This document shows positions 30,927-31,815 of a DNA stretch of 31,815 bases, in pieces. The notes under the pieces were generated by a model. The model was not told the origin of the DNA, ran no database searches, and saw nothing but the letters and a program-made list of their open reading frames with translations. The first letter of the stretch is position 1. Each line of letters starts with the position of its first letter. Both the position numbers and the translations under genes were made by a program. The stretch lies in the NCBI GenBank assembly GCA_036897095.1, contig JAYMSP010001461.1:1-31815 (forward strand). The letters run 5' to 3'. Origin of the DNA: Plantago elongata. Its lineage: Eukaryota > Streptophyta > Magnoliopsida > Lamiales > Plantaginaceae.

Positions 30927-31815
30927 TTAGCCCGATCCAAACAGTTGTTTGCCAAGTGCATCTACGTGTGCTTTGGCCTCGTCGGGCAAGTTGGCGTAGT
31001 TCCCCACAAGTGCCAAGTACGTGTCCATCATCTTCGCCTTTGCCTTACGCTCCATGTTCTCGCGAGCAATCTCTAACTTTTATTTTTCAACTTCAAGGAA
31101 TTGGGGATAATTCTCATTGAAGCCGGTTATTTCCTCGCCGAAGGCATCCATGGAAGAGTTACCGGAAGTGGCATTCTTAGCCAACTTCTTGGCCTTCTCA
31201 CGACCCATGGGACGTTTGATTCTTGTCGCACTATCATAACCCCAATTCCGCTTACTTCCGCTACGCCACATGCACCTGTTGTTTTCATTGGTTGATCACC
31301 TACATCAACATCGCCACCTTCAAACCCATCCTCCCCAGTTGGTACAAACTTCTTCATGGTTTCCTCCAAGTTCATTTTCAATTCCCACTCTGGGTATGCT
31401 TTCATGGCATCCAACTGTTTGAACGCCGTGAATTAGTTGTGGTTCTTCGATTTCTCCCTGTACAGTTCTTGTGCAGTGTTCCGCACATCTTCCTCACTGT
31501 AGCCACTCCGATTGTCGACCATGATAGTAGCACGCTCCACACAAATCATCTCTTAGCTGCCCCCATCTTCCACAAAGCGAATCATGAGACTGGAATTTAT
31601 CCATCCCGGTTATCATTCTTGCCCTCTTGATATCCTCATACTTCTCCGCAACAAGACGGAACAATTTGCCGTACTTCTGATCCGTTCCAACAATAGCATT
31701 CTGACTAACCTCCATGTAGGCTGAGATGAGCTCGATATCCTCACTCTCGTTGTACGGGTTGTTCCGTGAGGTTGTTGTGTTGGTTGCCGCTCCTCCGATG
31801 GCTTTGGCTTTCCCA
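30927..31815 (-). pseudogene. Harbinger ORF1: SANT/Myb-like plus NAM-associated C-terminal domain, broken
   Basis: In plant PIF/Harbinger elements ORF1 encodes a Myb/SANT-like DNA-binding protein that works with the DDE transposase. The minus strand reads NESEDIELISAYMEVSQNAI, VGTDQKYGKLFRLVAEKYED, DSLCGRWGQLRDDLC (SANT/Myb-like region). In a shifted frame it continues YSEEDVRNTAQELYREKSKN, a stop, FTAFKQLDAMKAYPEWELKM. After another shift comes GSKRNWGYDSATRIKRPMGR, EKAKKLAKN (the conserved RP-GR-KAK block of the NAM-associated domain), and finally MERKAKAKMMDTYLALVGNY...GKQLFGSG-stop. At least two frameshifts (about 31555 and 31270) and two internal stops (about 31435 and 31080) disable it. 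The N terminus is outside the window. Confidence 0.8.

Larger units (their letters stand above)
30636..31815 (-). mobile_element. PIF/Harbinger-type DNA transposon, one end in view
   Basis: The terminus GATCATTTTTAATGGCGACG follows TAA, the expected 3-bp TWA target. It matches the terminus of the MITE at 4493 (GGTCATATTCAATGGTGACG, also after TAA) at 15 of 20 positions, and like it is followed by GC-rich subterminal sequence (CTACGACGATT, ATCGTCGCCAC) and then a homopolymer AT-rich stretch. Inside, a minus-strand ORF1 (SANT/Myb-like and NAM-associated domains) typical of plant Harbinger elements is present but broken. The DDE transposase ORF and the other terminus, if they exist, lie right of the window. 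Confidence 0.75.

Overview
The window is nuclear DNA from a flowering plant, most likely a eudicot. The evidence is two typical plant genes with GT-AG introns (TAF8 and a LONGIFOLIA/TRM-type gene), AT-rich intergenic DNA, and a nest of plant-type transposable elements. The family or species cannot be fixed from the sequence.

Positions 1-13000 are a nested transposon block, nearly all coding on the minus strand. The innermost scaffold is an old Ty3/gypsy element of the TAT type (gag, protease, RT, RNase H, a second archaeal-type RNase H, and the start of integrase; 3925-8602). Three later insertions cut or border it. A Tekay/Del-like chromovirus, of which one complete LTR (1356-3924) and a gag-less stretch of pol are in view, lies in the integrase. 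A 671-bp PIF/Harbinger-type MITE (4493-5163) lies in the second RNase H. A 4.0-kb CACTA element (8603-12641) lies in gag; it carries one multi-exon Transposase_24-like pseudogene and CGACGAAT subterminal repeats. On the far side of the CACTA element the flank is a LINE endonuclease fragment rather than the rest of gag. All these coding regions are disabled by stops, frameshifts or missing catalytic residues.

Positions 13400-23300 are the genic island. TAF8 (plus strand, coding 13972-15099, uninterrupted, 375 aa) encodes a TFIID subunit. A LONGIFOLIA-like gene (minus strand, five coding exons, 22351-18536, 940 aa) encodes a probable cortical-microtubule/TON1-recruiting protein. The two genes converge across about 3.4 kb of noncoding DNA that holds a tiny tRNA-derived SINE piece with a 15-bp target duplication and a diverged 200-bp duplication.

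Positions 23300-30635 hold no gene I can support. They contain small elements: a 145-bp MITE with about 25-bp inverted repeats, a degraded Ty1/copia RT remnant, and two neighbouring Stowaway-like MITEs. From 30636 to the end is one end of a PIF/Harbinger element with a broken ORF1 (SANT/Myb-like plus NAM-associated C-terminal domain). Its terminal sequence matches that of the MITE at 4493, so the two probably belong to one family.

No new biological system was found. The points most worth following are the transposon nest, the shared Harbinger termini, and the mismatched flanks of the CACTA element.
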